A stretch of 53,675 bases of DNA, taken from the NCBI GenBank assembly GCA_025359505.1, contig JANYHH010000099.1, positions 1 to 53,675 of the forward strand, read 5' to 3'. This stretch comes from Deinococcales bacterium (GTDB taxonomy: Bacteria > Deinococcota > Deinococci > Deinococcales > JAAFIG01). How positions within the stretch are numbered: the stretch's first letter is position 1; every line of letters starts with the position of its first letter. The position numbers and the translations under genes were made by a program. The notes under the pieces are model-generated. The model made no database searches and had not been told where the DNA came from. It saw only the letters and a program-made list of their open reading frames with translations. This document shows positions 32,845 through 41,019 of the stretch, piece by piece.

Positions 32845-32874
32845 TTGACATAATCACCTCGAGCCGATGAGAAT
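32845..32874 (+). promoter_or_regulatory. glnB promoter candidate in an AT-rich intergenic region
   Basis: TTGACA (32845-32850), an 18-bp spacer with CTCGAG, GAGAAT (32869-32874). The 254-bp amtB-glnB gap is unusually AT-rich (AAAAATTT, AAAAATTTTATGG), which suggests further regulator sites that I cannot name. Confidence 0.5.
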
Positions 32875-32912
32875 TCGCACGTCCCAGACACAACGCATTC
32901 ACAGGAGGCAAT

Positions 32913-33263
32913 ATGAAATTGATCGTGGCCATCATTCGCCCAGAGAAACTCGATGACGTCAAAGCGGAACTGTTCAAGGAAGAAGTCACGGGGCTGACAA
33001 TCAGCCGCGTCAGTGGTCACGGCGGCGAGAAAGAACACTTGGAAACCTACCGTGGACGCCCGCTGGTGTTTGAATTCCACGAGAAAGTCCGCTTGGAGAT
33101 CGCGGTTTCTGAACCCTTCGTGCAGCGCACGGTGGACGCGATTGTCCGCGCTGCCCGCACGGGCGCAGTCGGGGACGGCAAGATCTTCGTGCAGAATCTG
33201 GATCACGTCGTGCGGATTCGCACGGGCGAAGCGGATAACAACGCGCTGACGCCAGTGCTGTAG
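32913..33263 (+). CDS. glnB: PII nitrogen regulatory protein with atypical T-loop
   Basis: A 116-residue PII protein that integrates 2-oxoglutarate and ATP/ADP signals and usually gates AmtB. The start KLIVAIIRPEKL, T-loop base YRGRPLVFEF, and C-terminal TGAVGDGKIFV are family hallmarks. Tyr46 is kept but position 51, normally the uridylylated Tyr in RGAEY, is Leu (RGRPL), and Gln39 is Glu. So control by uridylylation at Tyr51 is not possible. AGGAGG precedes the ATG. Divergent from amtB; followed by a terminator. Confidence 0.94.
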   Translation: MKLIVAIIRPEKLDDVKAELFKEEVTGLTISRVSGHGGEKEHLETYRGRPLVFEFHEKVRLEIAVSEPFVQRTVDAIVRAARTGAVGDGKIFVQNLDHVVRIRTGEADNNALTPVL

Positions 33264-33296
33264 GATCCTCGAGCATCACCCTCGAATCTCGAGTTC

Positions 33297-33323
33297 AACC
33301 CCTGCCGTCCCGGTGGGGGTTTT
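33297..33323 (+). terminator. glnB terminator
   Basis: AACCCC / GGGGTT stem with TTTT, 34 bases after the glnB stop; pyrF's TATCTT box follows at once (33326-33331). Confidence 0.8.
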
Positions 33324-33338
33324 GTTATCTTTGACATC

Positions 33339-34172
33339 ATGACCTTCACTGACCGCTTGAACGCCCGCATCGCCCTGACGAACTCGAGGCTGTGTCTGGG
33401 ACTTGACCCGCGCCCGAATATGCACCCCAGCACCGAGAACGGCGACCGCCGCGCCGTGCATCGCCACTGCGAGCAGATTCTCGAGGCATGTGCGCCGGTG
33501 ATCGCGGCCGTCAAACCAAACCTCGCGTATTTTGAAGCGCTCGGGCTGCACGGCATGAAGGTACTCGAGGAAATCTGCACGACGGCTCGAGGCTTGGAAG
33601 TTCCGATCATTCTGGATGCCAAGCGCGGTGATTTCCCCTCGAGCGCTGAACACTATGCTAGCGCGTGGCTGACGGGTTCGCACGCGGGCGATGCGATCAC
33701 CGTCAACCCGTTTCTGGGCTTTGAAAGCCTGACGGCGTTTCTGACTGCCGCCAGCGCGAACGGCGGCGCGGTCTTCACACTGGTGAAAACCAGCAATCCC
33801 GGCAGCGCTGACCTGCAAGACCTCGAGACGGCACACGGTACGGTTGCCGACATCATCGCCCGTCACGTTGAAACGCTGAGCGCCACACACCCCGGCGCGG
33901 TCGGCGCGGTCGTCGGCGCGACGCACACCGCGCAGCTCGCGCACTTTCGCGCCCTGATGCCCAGCGCCTTGCTGCTGCTGCCCGGACTCGGCGCTCAAGG
34001 GGCACATGCCGCTGATCTCGAGCCAGCCTTCCACAGGGATGGTTCCGGCGCGATCGCCAGCTCGAGCCGCGCGATTCAGTACGCCTCGAGCGGTAAGGAT
34101 TACGCCAGCGCCGCCAAAGCCGCCGCGACCGCGATGCGCGACGAGTTGAATGCTGCCTTGGGTTTAAGCTAA
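33339..34172 (+). CDS. pyrF: Orotidine 5'-phosphate decarboxylase (type 2)
   Basis: A 277-residue decarboxylase making UMP from OMP in pyrimidine synthesis. Signatures are LCLGLDPRP, AVKPNLAYFE, the catalytic DAKRGDF and the long spacing of type 2 enzymes, ending in ASSGKDYASAA. TATCTT at 33326-33331 with seven bases before the ATG fits a leaderless transcript beginning right behind the glnB terminator. Confidence 0.96.
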   Translation: MTFTDRLNARIALTNSRLCLGLDPRPNMHPSTENGDRRAVHRHCEQILEACAPVIAAVKPNLAYFEALGLHGMKVLEEICTTARGLEVPIILDAKRGDFPSSAEHYASAWLTGSHAGDAITVNPFLGFESLTAFLTAASANGGAVFTLVKTSNPGSADLQDLETAHGTVADIIARHVETLSATHPGAVGAVVGATHTAQLAHFRALMPSALLLLPGLGAQGAHAADLEPAFHRDGSGAIASSSRAIQYASSGKDYASAAKAAATAMRDELNAALGLS

Positions 34173-34216
34173 GCGCTCGGGCCACGTGATAAATTGCATC
34201 CCAAAGAGGTGCGTGT

Positions 34217-34516
34217 ATGGCAAACATTCAATTTCTAGGCACTGACCAAAAGCCCCTCGAGCTGCCGCAAACCGAGGGTGTCCAGCACGCCATGACCGCC
34301 GCCAGCAAATGGGCGGATGAAAACGCGCTCGAGGTGATGTTCGCGCTCGAGGGCGACGAACGGCTCTACATTCATTTGGGTGGGATTCGCCTCAACAACT
34401 GGGTCAACCTGAAAGTCGTCACCGACGGCGATACGCATGCGATGCTCGAGCAGCTCGATTACGCCCGCTTCGAGTACCGCCGCAGCGCCAGCGGGTACGG
34501 CAAGTTTGATCGGTGA
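34217..34516 (+). CDS. Small conserved-type protein of unknown function
   Basis: A 99-residue cytoplasmic protein, not recognised. Mixed alpha/beta composition with conserved-looking blocks VQHAMTAASKWADENALEVMF and YIHLGGIRLNNWVNLKVVTDGDTH; no cysteines and no signal peptide. An AAAGAGGTG ribosome site precedes the ATG and a TAAATT box is a possible -10. It overlaps the following acetyltransferase gene by 4 bp (GTGA), so the two are probably co-expressed. Confidence 0.72.
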   Translation: MANIQFLGTDQKPLELPQTEGVQHAMTAASKWADENALEVMFALEGDERLYIHLGGIRLNNWVNLKVVTDGDTHAMLEQLDYARFEYRRSASGYGKFDR

Positions 34517-34989
34517 ATCAGACGATGATCGCTGTTCGACTGCTCGAGATCGGTGATTTAGCGCTACTCGAGTCGGTTGCGCCCGAGGTTTTTGATGCGC
34601 CGATCAGTCCGCGCTGGGCAGCGGAATTCCTCGCCGATGCCAGACATCACTTGGTCGTGGCACTCGAGGGTGATGTAGTCGTTGGGTTCGCGTCCGCCGT
34701 GCATTACGTTCACCCGGACGCCGCGCCGCAACTGTTCATCAACCAAGTCGGCGTCGCTCCAACTTTGCAACGTCACGGGATTGGTACGCAGTTGGTGCAA
34801 GCTTTGTTCGCTCGAGGGCGCGAACTTGGTTGCCGTGAGGCGTGGTTGGGGACGGAACACGATAATCTGGCCGCTCGAGGCTTGTACCGTGCGCTCGGTG
34901 GCAAGGAAGAAGAGGTCGTGATGGTGTCGTTTGACCTGCACGATGAAGCGCTGGAGCTGCATGAGTCCGCTGACGGCAACGCTCGTTGA
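34513..34989 (+). CDS. GNAT-family N-acetyltransferase
   Basis: A 158-residue GNAT enzyme using acetyl-CoA. The core is FINQVGVAPTLQRHGIGTQLVQALFARGRELGC, with the Q-x-x-G-I-G acetyl-CoA loop, followed by EAWLGTEHDNLAARGLYRALGGKEE. This resembles the AAC(3)-I-like aminoglycoside acetyltransferase branch, but resistance cannot be claimed from sequence alone. GTG start overlaps the upstream small gene's stop. Confidence 0.88.
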   Translation: MNQTMIAVRLLEIGDLALLESVAPEVFDAPISPRWAAEFLADARHHLVVALEGDVVVGFASAVHYVHPDAAPQLFINQVGVAPTLQRHGIGTQLVQALFARGRELGCREAWLGTEHDNLAARGLYRALGGKEEEVVMVSFDLHDEALELHESADGNAR

Positions 34990-35079
34990 TTTCTCGAGCC
35001 TCGAGAAGTCAACGTCAGTAACGATTCACCGCCAGTCAAGCCGTGAATTGGTGGCTCGAGGTCGAGCGGGTTGGTGGCC

Positions 35080-35167
35080 GGGCGAGGCACGCCTCGCCCC
35101 TACGAAAAACCGTGTCATGCACAAGGGTTTTGCGTTCAATCTGTAGGGGCGAACTGCATGTTCGCCC
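35080..35167. repeat. Inverted REP pair (REPIN-like)
   Basis: GGGCGAGGCACGCCTCGCCCCTAC (35080-35103, minus orientation) and GTAGGGGCGAACTGCATGTTCGCCC (35143-35167, plus orientation) lie 39 bp apart in the 231-bp gap between convergent genes. The arms belong to two subtypes of the same family. Confidence 0.88.
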
Positions 35168-35220
35168 GTGCGACGCTCGAGCGACGAATTGACTGTCAAC
35201 TCGAGCTGTCGCAAATTTGG

Positions 35221-36087
35221 TTATGCGCTGTTTGTTTTGCGCGGCTGCATTGGAAATTGCGTTCCCATGATCGCGTCCCACGTGCGGTCTGAGACGAGGC
35301 GGCGCAACGTCGCGTAGATCACGGCGCTGATGCCGACTTTGTAACGGGTGCGCGGCTTGCTGGCGTTGGCGGCGCTCAGGATCACTCGAGCCACGGCTTC
35401 CGGTTTGATGATGCCCGCGTTGGAGTTGGGTTTGAACATGGTTTGCGTGACCGCCAGATGGTTGCGTTTGAAGAACGCGTAGGGGCCGTCGGGGTCAGTA
35501 TCGGGCATCGTGCCCGCGATTTTTTGATCGAAGGCGGTGTAAACGCCAGTGGGTTGAATCAACGCGACTTGCACGCCAAAACTTTGCAGCTCAAAACGCA
35601 GCGCGTCAGTGATGCTCTCGAGCGCCCATTTGCTGGCGTGGTACGCGCCCGCGCCCGGCGCGGTGAACGTCCCGCCGACCGAGCCGATATTGATGATCCG
35701 TCCTGAGTGAGCTTGGCGCATCGTGGGCAGCACGAGTTGCGTCAGGCGCACGAGTCCGAAGACGTTGGTTTCAAACTGATGGCGCAGCTTGTCCATGCAA
35801 AGTTCTTCTATCGGGCCGTTCAAACCGTAGCCAGCGTTGTTGACCAGCACGTCAATGCGTTGGTGGCGATCGAGAATCGCGTTGACTGCCTGCTGCATGG
35901 AATTTTCTAGGGTGACATCCAGCTCGAGGATTTCGCAACCGAGTTTTTGCAGCGGCTCGAGGGTTGCGAGGCGGCGCGAGGTGGCGTAGGTAATGAAGCC
36001 GTTTTTTGCGAAGAGTTCGGCGGTGGCGCGGCCAATGCCGCTGGCTGCGCCGGTGATGAGCACGACTTTTTGAGCGGGTGTTTGCAT
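35221..36087 (-). CDS. Short-chain dehydrogenase/reductase
   Basis: A 288-residue classical SDR using NAD(P)H. Rossmann motif TGAASGIG (residues 13-20), NNAG, catalytic Ser in NIGSVGG and YHASK are all present. The longer C-terminal region after the active site (about residues 190-288, with hydrophobic stretches) suggests a lipid-like or steroid-like substrate (inference). AGGAG lies eight bases before the ATG. Divergent from a TetR-type gene across a 99-bp region with two similar inverted repeats, so it is probably the regulated target. Confidence 0.92.
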   Translation of the reverse strand: MQTPAQKVVLITGAASGIGRATAELFAKNGFITYATSRRLATLEPLQKLGCEILELDVTLENSMQQAVNAILDRHQRIDVLVNNAGYGLNGPIEELCMDKLRHQFETNVFGLVRLTQLVLPTMRQAHSGRIINIGSVGGTFTAPGAGAYHASKWALESITDALRFELQSFGVQVALIQPTGVYTAFDQKIAGTMPDTDPDGPYAFFKRNHLAVTQTMFKPNSNAGIIKPEAVARVILSAANASKPRTRYKVGISAVIYATLRRLVSDRTWDAIMGTQFPMQPRKTNSA

Positions 36088-36100
36088 ATCATTTTCTCCT

Positions 36101-36166
36101 AAGTAAATACTTGTTTACAAAACTGAGTTTAGCTCGAGCCATGCACTTTGTCAACAAATGTTTACA
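36101..36166. promoter_or_regulatory. Two operator-like repeats GTAAA-N6-TTTAC
   Basis: GTAAA-TACTTG-TTTAC at about 36102-36117 and GTCAA-CAAATG-TTTAC at about 36150-36165, 48 bp apart, in the SDR-tetR gap. Each is followed by a TACA/TACAT run. The second overlaps the promoter region of the tetR-like gene. Confidence 0.6.
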
Positions 36167-36186
36167 TAACTGAGGTACAATCACCT

Positions 36187-36747
36187 GTGCTCGAGACCCG
36201 CCCTCGCAACGCCAGCGCCACTCGAGCCACGATTCTCAAAGCTGCCCGCCGCGCATTCGCGCAGCACGGCTACGATGGGGTCAACCTGCGCGATATTGCC
36301 GCACGAGCCAATTGCAACGTCGCCCTCGTGTCTCGGTACTTCGGCGGCAAAGAAAAACTCTTCCGAGAAGCCGTCAGCGAAGGCTTTACCTTGAGCGACA
36401 TCAGCGGCACTGAGCGGCAGGATTTCGGGCCTAACCTCGCGCAGTACATTCTGTCAAAACGGCAGCGCGGCGCACTCGAGCCGCTGCAAGCGCTGCTGCG
36501 TTCGACCAGCAACGCCAGCGCCAGCGCACTGATGCAAGACATCTTGGAGACGCAGTTCGTCGCGCCGCTCGCCGAGTGGATCGGTGGCGAAAACGCCAAA
36601 TTGCGAGCCGCGACCATCGCCGCAATCATCATCGGTATGGCGACGGCGCGGGACATCCTCGAGACTCCGAGCTTGACCAGCCCGACGATTGCTCAGGTCA
36701 CAGACACGCTCGCGCCACTGCTGCAAAGCCTGATTGAACCCTGTTGA
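36187..36747 (+). CDS. TetR family transcriptional regulator
   Basis: A 186-residue TetR protein. The helix-turn-helix region is RATILKAARRAFAQHGYDGVNLRDIAARANCNVALVSRYFGGKEKL (about residues 12-58). The C-terminal part includes RQRGALEPLQALLRS and resembles regulators of lipid or xenobiotic genes. The GTG at 36187 is preferred: TACAAT (36176-36181) ends five bases before it, the leaderless pattern, and translation then begins M-L-E-T-R-P-R. An upstream in-frame ATG at 36148 lies in the operator region. Confidence 0.9.
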   Translation: MLETRPRNASATRATILKAARRAFAQHGYDGVNLRDIAARANCNVALVSRYFGGKEKLFREAVSEGFTLSDISGTERQDFGPNLAQYILSKRQRGALEPLQALLRSTSNASASALMQDILETQFVAPLAEWIGGENAKLRAATIAAIIIGMATARDILETPSLTSPTIAQVTDTLAPLLQSLIEPC

Positions 36748-36797
36748 TGTGCGACGCTTCGCCACTGAATCCACTCACTGCAAGCTCGAACCGACCT

Positions 36798-38048
36798 TCA
36801 AAGCTTCACCTCGAGCCGCTTCAAACCGCGAATCACCCAGCCGGTGTACTCGAGCGGCTGATCTGGCACTTCAAAATTGGGGTAGCGCTTCAGGAACGCG
36901 TGCAGTGCAACGCTCATTTCTAAGCGGGCGAGCGGAGCGCCGATGCAGTAGTGCGTGCCCAGTCCAAAGGTCAAATGCGGATTCGGGTCTCGAGCGATAT
37001 TGAACGTGTCGGGAGAAGTGAATTTGTTGGCGTCGCGGTTGCCGCTGGCGTAGATCAGCGCGACTTCCATGCCCTTTTTCAAGGAGCAGCCCCGAAACTC
37101 TAAATCCTCGAGTACCCAACGCTCGAACATCGGCAGTGGCGTGTCGAAGCGCAGGAATTCCTCAATGGCAGTTTTGAAGATGCTCGAGTTATTCGCCTCA
37201 CTCGCGGCGGCGCTGGCGAGTTGCATTTTGACGTGCGGGTGACGCTGCATCGTCAGCAACGCGCCCGTGATGCCGTTGACGGTCGCCTCGTGACCCGCGT
37301 TCAAAAACAGGATGCAGTTGGCGACCAGTTCGTCGTTGCTCAACCGCTCGTCAGATTCCTCGACCGCGACGAGTGCGGAGATCAGGTCATCTCGAGGCTC
37401 GGCGCGGCGCTGGTCAGCGAGGGATTTGATGTAAGCGCTGAACTGCTCGGTCGCGGTGTTGGCGGCGACGGCTTGCGCGTCGCTGTAGCCCAGTTCGTAA
37501 AGCTTGACGATAGCGGATGACCACGGGCGCAGCAGGTGACGGTCAGCAGCGGGCACACCCAACAGTTCCGCGATCACCAGCACGGGCAGCGGCTCGGCGA
37601 AATCCGCAACCGCATCGAACGCGCCACCTCGAGCCTCCGCTGCCTCGAGCAAGTCCTGCACGATGTCTTCGATCCGCACGCGCAAGCCTTCGACCCTCGA
37701 GATCGTGAAGGCTTTTTGCACCAGCCCGCGAATGCGCGTGTGGTTCGGCGGTTCCATGTCCAGAATGTGATTGGCTTGAAAGTGATCGAAGGCAGCGACT
37801 CTGGCGTCTGGCGGCGGGAAACCCAGTTCGTCCCTCGAGAGGACGTGAAAGATGCTGCGCCCGAGACGTTTGTCGCGCAGCAGCGCCGCGATATCGTCGT
37901 AGCGCGTGACGAACAGTTTCTTCCACGTCGCATCCCAATAAATTGGGGTGGTTTCGCGTAACCGCTTGAGCGTGCTGTACGGATCGGCGATGAAGGCAGA
38001 GTCGTTGATCGGAAGGTGATGCTCAGGCACGCCACTGGGTTTGGTCAC
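36798..38048 (-). CDS. Cytochrome P450
   Basis: A 416-residue soluble bacterial P450 monooxygenase. The I-helix is FLNAGHEATVNGI (Ala-Gly-His-Glu-Ala-Thr), the ExxR motif is in EEFLRFD, and the haem loop is FGLGTHYCIGAPLAR with the cysteine ligand. HILDMEPPNHTRIRGLV is the usual N-terminal block. The GTG at 38048 fits the family's N-terminus and has TACACT nine bases before it; the frame could extend to 38234 but would then translate a repeat. No ferredoxin partner is adjacent; the substrate is unknown. Confidence 0.94.
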   Translation of the reverse strand: MTKPSGVPEHHLPINDSAFIADPYSTLKRLRETTPIYWDATWKKLFVTRYDDIAALLRDKRLGRSIFHVLSRDELGFPPPDARVAAFDHFQANHILDMEPPNHTRIRGLVQKAFTISRVEGLRVRIEDIVQDLLEAAEARGGAFDAVADFAEPLPVLVIAELLGVPAADRHLLRPWSSAIVKLYELGYSDAQAVAANTATEQFSAYIKSLADQRRAEPRDDLISALVAVEESDERLSNDELVANCILFLNAGHEATVNGITGALLTMQRHPHVKMQLASAAASEANNSSIFKTAIEEFLRFDTPLPMFERWVLEDLEFRGCSLKKGMEVALIYASGNRDANKFTSPDTFNIARDPNPHLTFGLGTHYCIGAPLARLEMSVALHAFLKRYPNFEVPDQPLEYTGWVIRGLKRLEVKL

Positions 38049-38131
38049 GGTTTGTTCAGTGTAGCTCGAGGTGTAATGGTTTGCGGTCTCCAGGTTGCCT
38101 CTAAATTTACAGAACGTGTGCTTGACAAACC

Positions 38132-38188
38132 GTAGGGGGCAGCATGTTGCGCCCTGCCCACCGCGCAGCTCCATGCCAAACACGTGAC
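38132..38188. repeat. Dispersed repeat, CATGTTGCGCCC type, copy 1
   Basis: GTAGGGGGCAGCATGTTGCGCCCTGCC followed by CACCGCGCAGCTCCATGCC-AA-CACGTGA; about 45 bp match 39893-39940. It begins with the same GTAGGGG start as the REP family. It lies in the 213-bp gap between P450 and the thioredoxin gene, which otherwise shows CTCGAG only. Confidence 0.82.
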
Positions 38189-38261
38189 AAGCCTCGAGCG
38201 TTGAGGCGCACCGCGCCCACCGCGATGGTCTCAAGACTGTGCTGAGTCTCGAGCGATTCGC

Positions 38262-38810
38262 TCAACGGGTCACGTCGATATTTCTGAGGTACGAAAGAAA
38301 CGTATTTTTCGTTAGTCCGCTGAGCCGCACCGCTTGAATCACGCCAGCTTTGTCGATAAAGATCGTCGTGGGGTAGCTGTCAACGCCGTATTTTTTGGTG
38401 ACTTGAGCGCTCGTCTCCACGTCAGCGCTCGCGCTGGTTTCTGGGTCGCTGAGCAGTGTCAGGTTAGCGAAATTGTTGTCCTGCAAATACTTCAGGCTTT
38501 GAGCGGCGGGTTCGTTGACCCCGATTGCCAGCAGTGTGAATTTCGCCTTTAGCTCCCCAGCGATTTCGTTCAGCGCGGGCATCTCGTCGCGGCACGGTTC
38601 GCACCACGAACCCCAGAAGTTCAGCACGACGGGCTGTCCTTTGAGCGCCGAGAGTTGCACGGCCGCCTTCAATGTTGGACTGAAGAGTTTAAAATCAGCG
38701 GCGCTCGAGCCAATCGCTGGCGGGCTGGACTGTCCCATTCCGCTCGAGATCACTGCGCTGAGCATCGCGGCGATCAGCGCGAATTTTGCGAGCAAGCGAG
38801 GTCGTCGCAT
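38262..38810 (-). CDS. TlpA/ResA-like secreted thioredoxin
   Basis: A 182-residue exported thiol-disulfide oxidoreductase. The signal peptide or anchor covers residues 5-26; the thioredoxin fold has active site WCEPC in NFWGSWCEPCRDEMP and the cis-Pro in YPTTIFIDKAG. Such proteins reduce apocytochromes or other extracytoplasmic disulfides. The ATG at 38810 starts next to the stop of the upstream secreted-protein gene. A longer frame to 38852 would overlap that gene. Substrate not evident. Confidence 0.92.
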   Translation of the reverse strand: MRRPRLLAKFALIAAMLSAVISSGMGQSSPPAIGSSAADFKLFSPTLKAAVQLSALKGQPVVLNFWGSWCEPCRDEMPALNEIAGELKAKFTLLAIGVNEPAAQSLKYLQDNNFANLTLLSDPETSASADVETSAQVTKKYGVDSYPTTIFIDKAGVIQAVRLSGLTKNTFLSYLRNIDVTR

Positions 38811-38811
38811 C

Positions 38812-39654
38812 TCAGACCCCGAATGCCCGCAGCGAGGCGCGGACGTTGCCATTGCCCTCGAGCGTCACGATGAGCAGCATGCGCCAAGTTTTGCCACTGG
38901 CATCTTTGAGTTCCAGCGAACCAATGGTTCCGACCTTGAGCGTGACATTTTCTGAGGTTTGCCAACCCGCTGCTTGCAACTGCGCGACGTAATGCGCGTA
39001 GATTGCTGTGGCTCCGAGCGTGGTTTCCAAACGCACGCTCGAGGATACTTCTCCGCCGTAACCGCTGGTGAGCTGCCGCACCTCCGCGCCGGTTGGCGGG
39101 GTGAGCTTCGGTAAGGTCAAGTTGGATGGTGCGTTGATGTCGCAGTCGTAACCGTTGAGTCTGAGGCGCACGTCTTTGATCGCGGCGTCCAAGCGGTAGA
39201 TCGTCACACTGAACGACAGATCGGGGCGGCAGTAAAGCTGATCGGATTGGTACGCGCGTTCCGACTGGAAGCCCGAGAACACGAAGCCGCCTTTGTTGCT
39301 GGAGTTGGAACCTTTGGATTCAAAACCTTTGAGTTGCGTGGCAAAGAACGCTTGAATTGTTTCTGCGGTGTCTTTCACGTCCAGCACGATCTCGAGGTTA
39401 TTGCCTGAACGCATTTGCGTGCCGATAATTCGCGCCCCCGTCGGCAGCGCAAGCTCGAGCGGCAGCTTGGCGGGCAGCGCTCCGACGATCAATTCCGGTT
39501 CGTCGAAGCCGTACCCAAGCAGCCGACCGGATAGCTCCTCGAGCGTCGCGCTTGGCGCTGTGCTCTGCGCGGAAATAGGCGTCGAAGTCAGTGCGAAGAG
39601 ACCGATGGTGAAAATGCTCAGCGCGGTGCGAACCCATGCTTGATGTGGTTTCAT
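38812..39654 (-). CDS. Secreted protein of unknown function
   Basis: A 280-residue exported protein: signal peptide residues 1-29 (ending P-I-S-A-Q). Residues 35-110 and 195-278 each contain a VVL/ALP-type beta-alpha pattern with AHYVAQLQAAGW and IQAFFATQLKGFES, suggesting two related halves. Two cysteines in the middle could form a disulfide handled by the downstream TlpA-like protein, with which it forms an operon (gap about zero). TATAAC lies eight bases before the ATG. Family not recognised. Confidence 0.72.
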   Translation of the reverse strand: MKPHQAWVRTALSIFTIGLFALTSTPISAQSTAPSATLEELSGRLLGYGFDEPELIVGALPAKLPLELALPTGARIIGTQMRSGNNLEIVLDVKDTAETIQAFFATQLKGFESKGSNSSNKGGFVFSGFQSERAYQSDQLYCRPDLSFSVTIYRLDAAIKDVRLRLNGYDCDINAPSNLTLPKLTPPTGAEVRQLTSGYGGEVSSSVRLETTLGATAIYAHYVAQLQAAGWQTSENVTLKVGTIGSLELKDASGKTWRMLLIVTLEGNGNVRASLRAFGV

Positions 39655-39841
39655 TTGCTTTAGTTATAGACAGTAAAGGTGAGAAATGGTGAGATCGCAG
39701 CCGATCGTCTGCGGTACGTGACCCCGCTCAGCTCGAGCCGTCTGCTTTCGTGCAGTACCGCGAACTACCACCGGACAAATTGGTTCGCAGCTTGAAACGG
39801 CGTCGCTCGAGCCTCAGAATTGCTCGAGTGTGCGGGAGAAT

Positions 39842-39945
39842 CGTAGGGGCGCAGCGACCCAGCCCGAAGGTGCATGATTTGCGCCTCAAGACAACATGTT
39901 GCGCCCTGCCGACCGCGCAGCCCCATGCCGACCACGTGATCCAGC
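39842..39945. repeat. Dispersed repeat, CATGTTGCGCCC type, copy 2
   Basis: GTAGGGGCGCAGCG... then CATGTTGCGCCCTGCC-GACCGCGCAGCCCCATGCC-GA-CACGTGA, matching 38143-38188. This copy carries about 45 extra bases between the GTAGGGG start and the shared part. It lies in the 390-bp gap before sbtA, where no gene is evident. Confidence 0.82.
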
Positions 39946-40031
39946 TCGAGTCTTTACAACGATCTCGAGCATTCGATGTACTGAAACCCTCGAGCCATAG
40001 TCTCCTCGCGCTCCAACTAGTCCGCGCCGTT

Positions 40032-40047
40032 TAGAATGTGATCCGTG
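40032..40047 (+). promoter_or_regulatory. Leaderless-type start of sbtA
   Basis: TAGAAT (40032-40037), seven bases, then GTG (40045). No Shine-Dalgarno sequence is seen between them. Confidence 0.6.
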
Positions 40048-41019
40048 GACGCCCTCGAGTTGCTGCGCTTAAATTTGCTTTCCCCGATGGTGCTGGCCTT
40101 CGTGCTGGGTCTGGTCGCGGTCTGGGTCAAGTCCGATCTGAAACTGCCGGATGCGCTGTACACCACACTGAGCATTTACCTGCTGTTCGCCATCGGTTTG
40201 AAAGGCGGCGCGGAATTGTCCGTCACGAGTTTTGAAATGCTCTGGCGTCCGATTCTGGCGACGCTGGTGCTGGGCGTGACGATTCCGTTCGTGGCTTACG
40301 GGATCTTGAAGCGCTTCGGGCGCTTCGGCGTGATCGACGCGGCGGCGATTGCCGCGCATTACGGTTCGGTCAGCGCGGTGACGTTCACGGCGGCGCTGAC
40401 CTTCGCGCAAAGCCAGAACATCCCGCTGGAGGGCTTCCTGCCCGCACTGGTCGCGGTACTCGAGGTTCCGGGGATTGCGATTGCCCTGTGGCTGGCCAGA
40501 AGCGCGATGACGGGCGAACACTCGAGCTTCGGGAGTATCGCCAAGGAACTGCTGACGGGACGCAGTTTGTTCGTGCTGATCGGCGGATTGATGATCGGTT
40601 GGCTCAGCGGCAAGCCCGGTTTGGAGCAGGTCAAACCGTTTTTCGTCGATCCATTCAAAGGCGCGTTGACATTATTCTTGCTCGAGATGGGGATGGTCGC
40701 GGCCGGGCGCTTGCGGGATTTTTTGAAGGTCGGGCCGTTTTTGATTGGCTTTGCGCTGCTGATGCCAGTCATCAATGGAACCCTCGGCGTGTTGCTTGGA
40801 CACTATGCGGGCATGACGATCGGCGGTGCGTTTGTGCTGGGGACGATGGCGGCCAGCGCCAGTTACATCGCCGCTCCGGCCGCGATTCGCGTAGCGTTGC
40901 CGCAGGCGAACCCCGCGTATTACCTCGGTGCGAGTCTGGGCGTGACGTTTCCGTTTAATCTAGCCATCGGCATTCCGCTGTACTACGCGATTGCAAACGC
41001 TCTGGGAGGTCAGCGATGA
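40045..41019 (+). CDS. sbtA: Sodium-dependent bicarbonate transporter
   Basis: A 324-residue membrane protein of the SbtA family (PF05982), a sodium-driven bicarbonate importer best known from cyanobacteria. About ten transmembrane helices in two inverted halves; family blocks include LYTTLSIYLLFAIGLKGG, AAHYGSVSAVTFTAA, and GTMAASASYIAAPAAIR. It overlaps the following PII-like gene by 4 bp (ATGA) and is followed by a carbonic anhydrase gene, which strongly supports inorganic-carbon uptake. Confidence 0.94.
   Translation: MDALELLRLNLLSPMVLAFVLGLVAVWVKSDLKLPDALYTTLSIYLLFAIGLKGGAELSVTSFEMLWRPILATLVLGVTIPFVAYGILKRFGRFGVIDAAAIAAHYGSVSAVTFTAALTFAQSQNIPLEGFLPALVAVLEVPGIAIALWLARSAMTGEHSSFGSIAKELLTGRSLFVLIGGLMIGWLSGKPGLEQVKPFFVDPFKGALTLFLLEMGMVAAGRLRDFLKVGPFLIGFALLMPVINGTLGVLLGHYAGMTIGGAFVLGTMAASASYIAAPAAIRVALPQANPAYYLGASLGVTFPFNLAIGIPLYYAIANALGGQR

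Noticed and set aside
34513..34989. Aminoglycoside resistance gene
   Set aside because: General GNAT motifs resemble the AAC(3)-I branch, but nothing in the sequence fixes the substrate.
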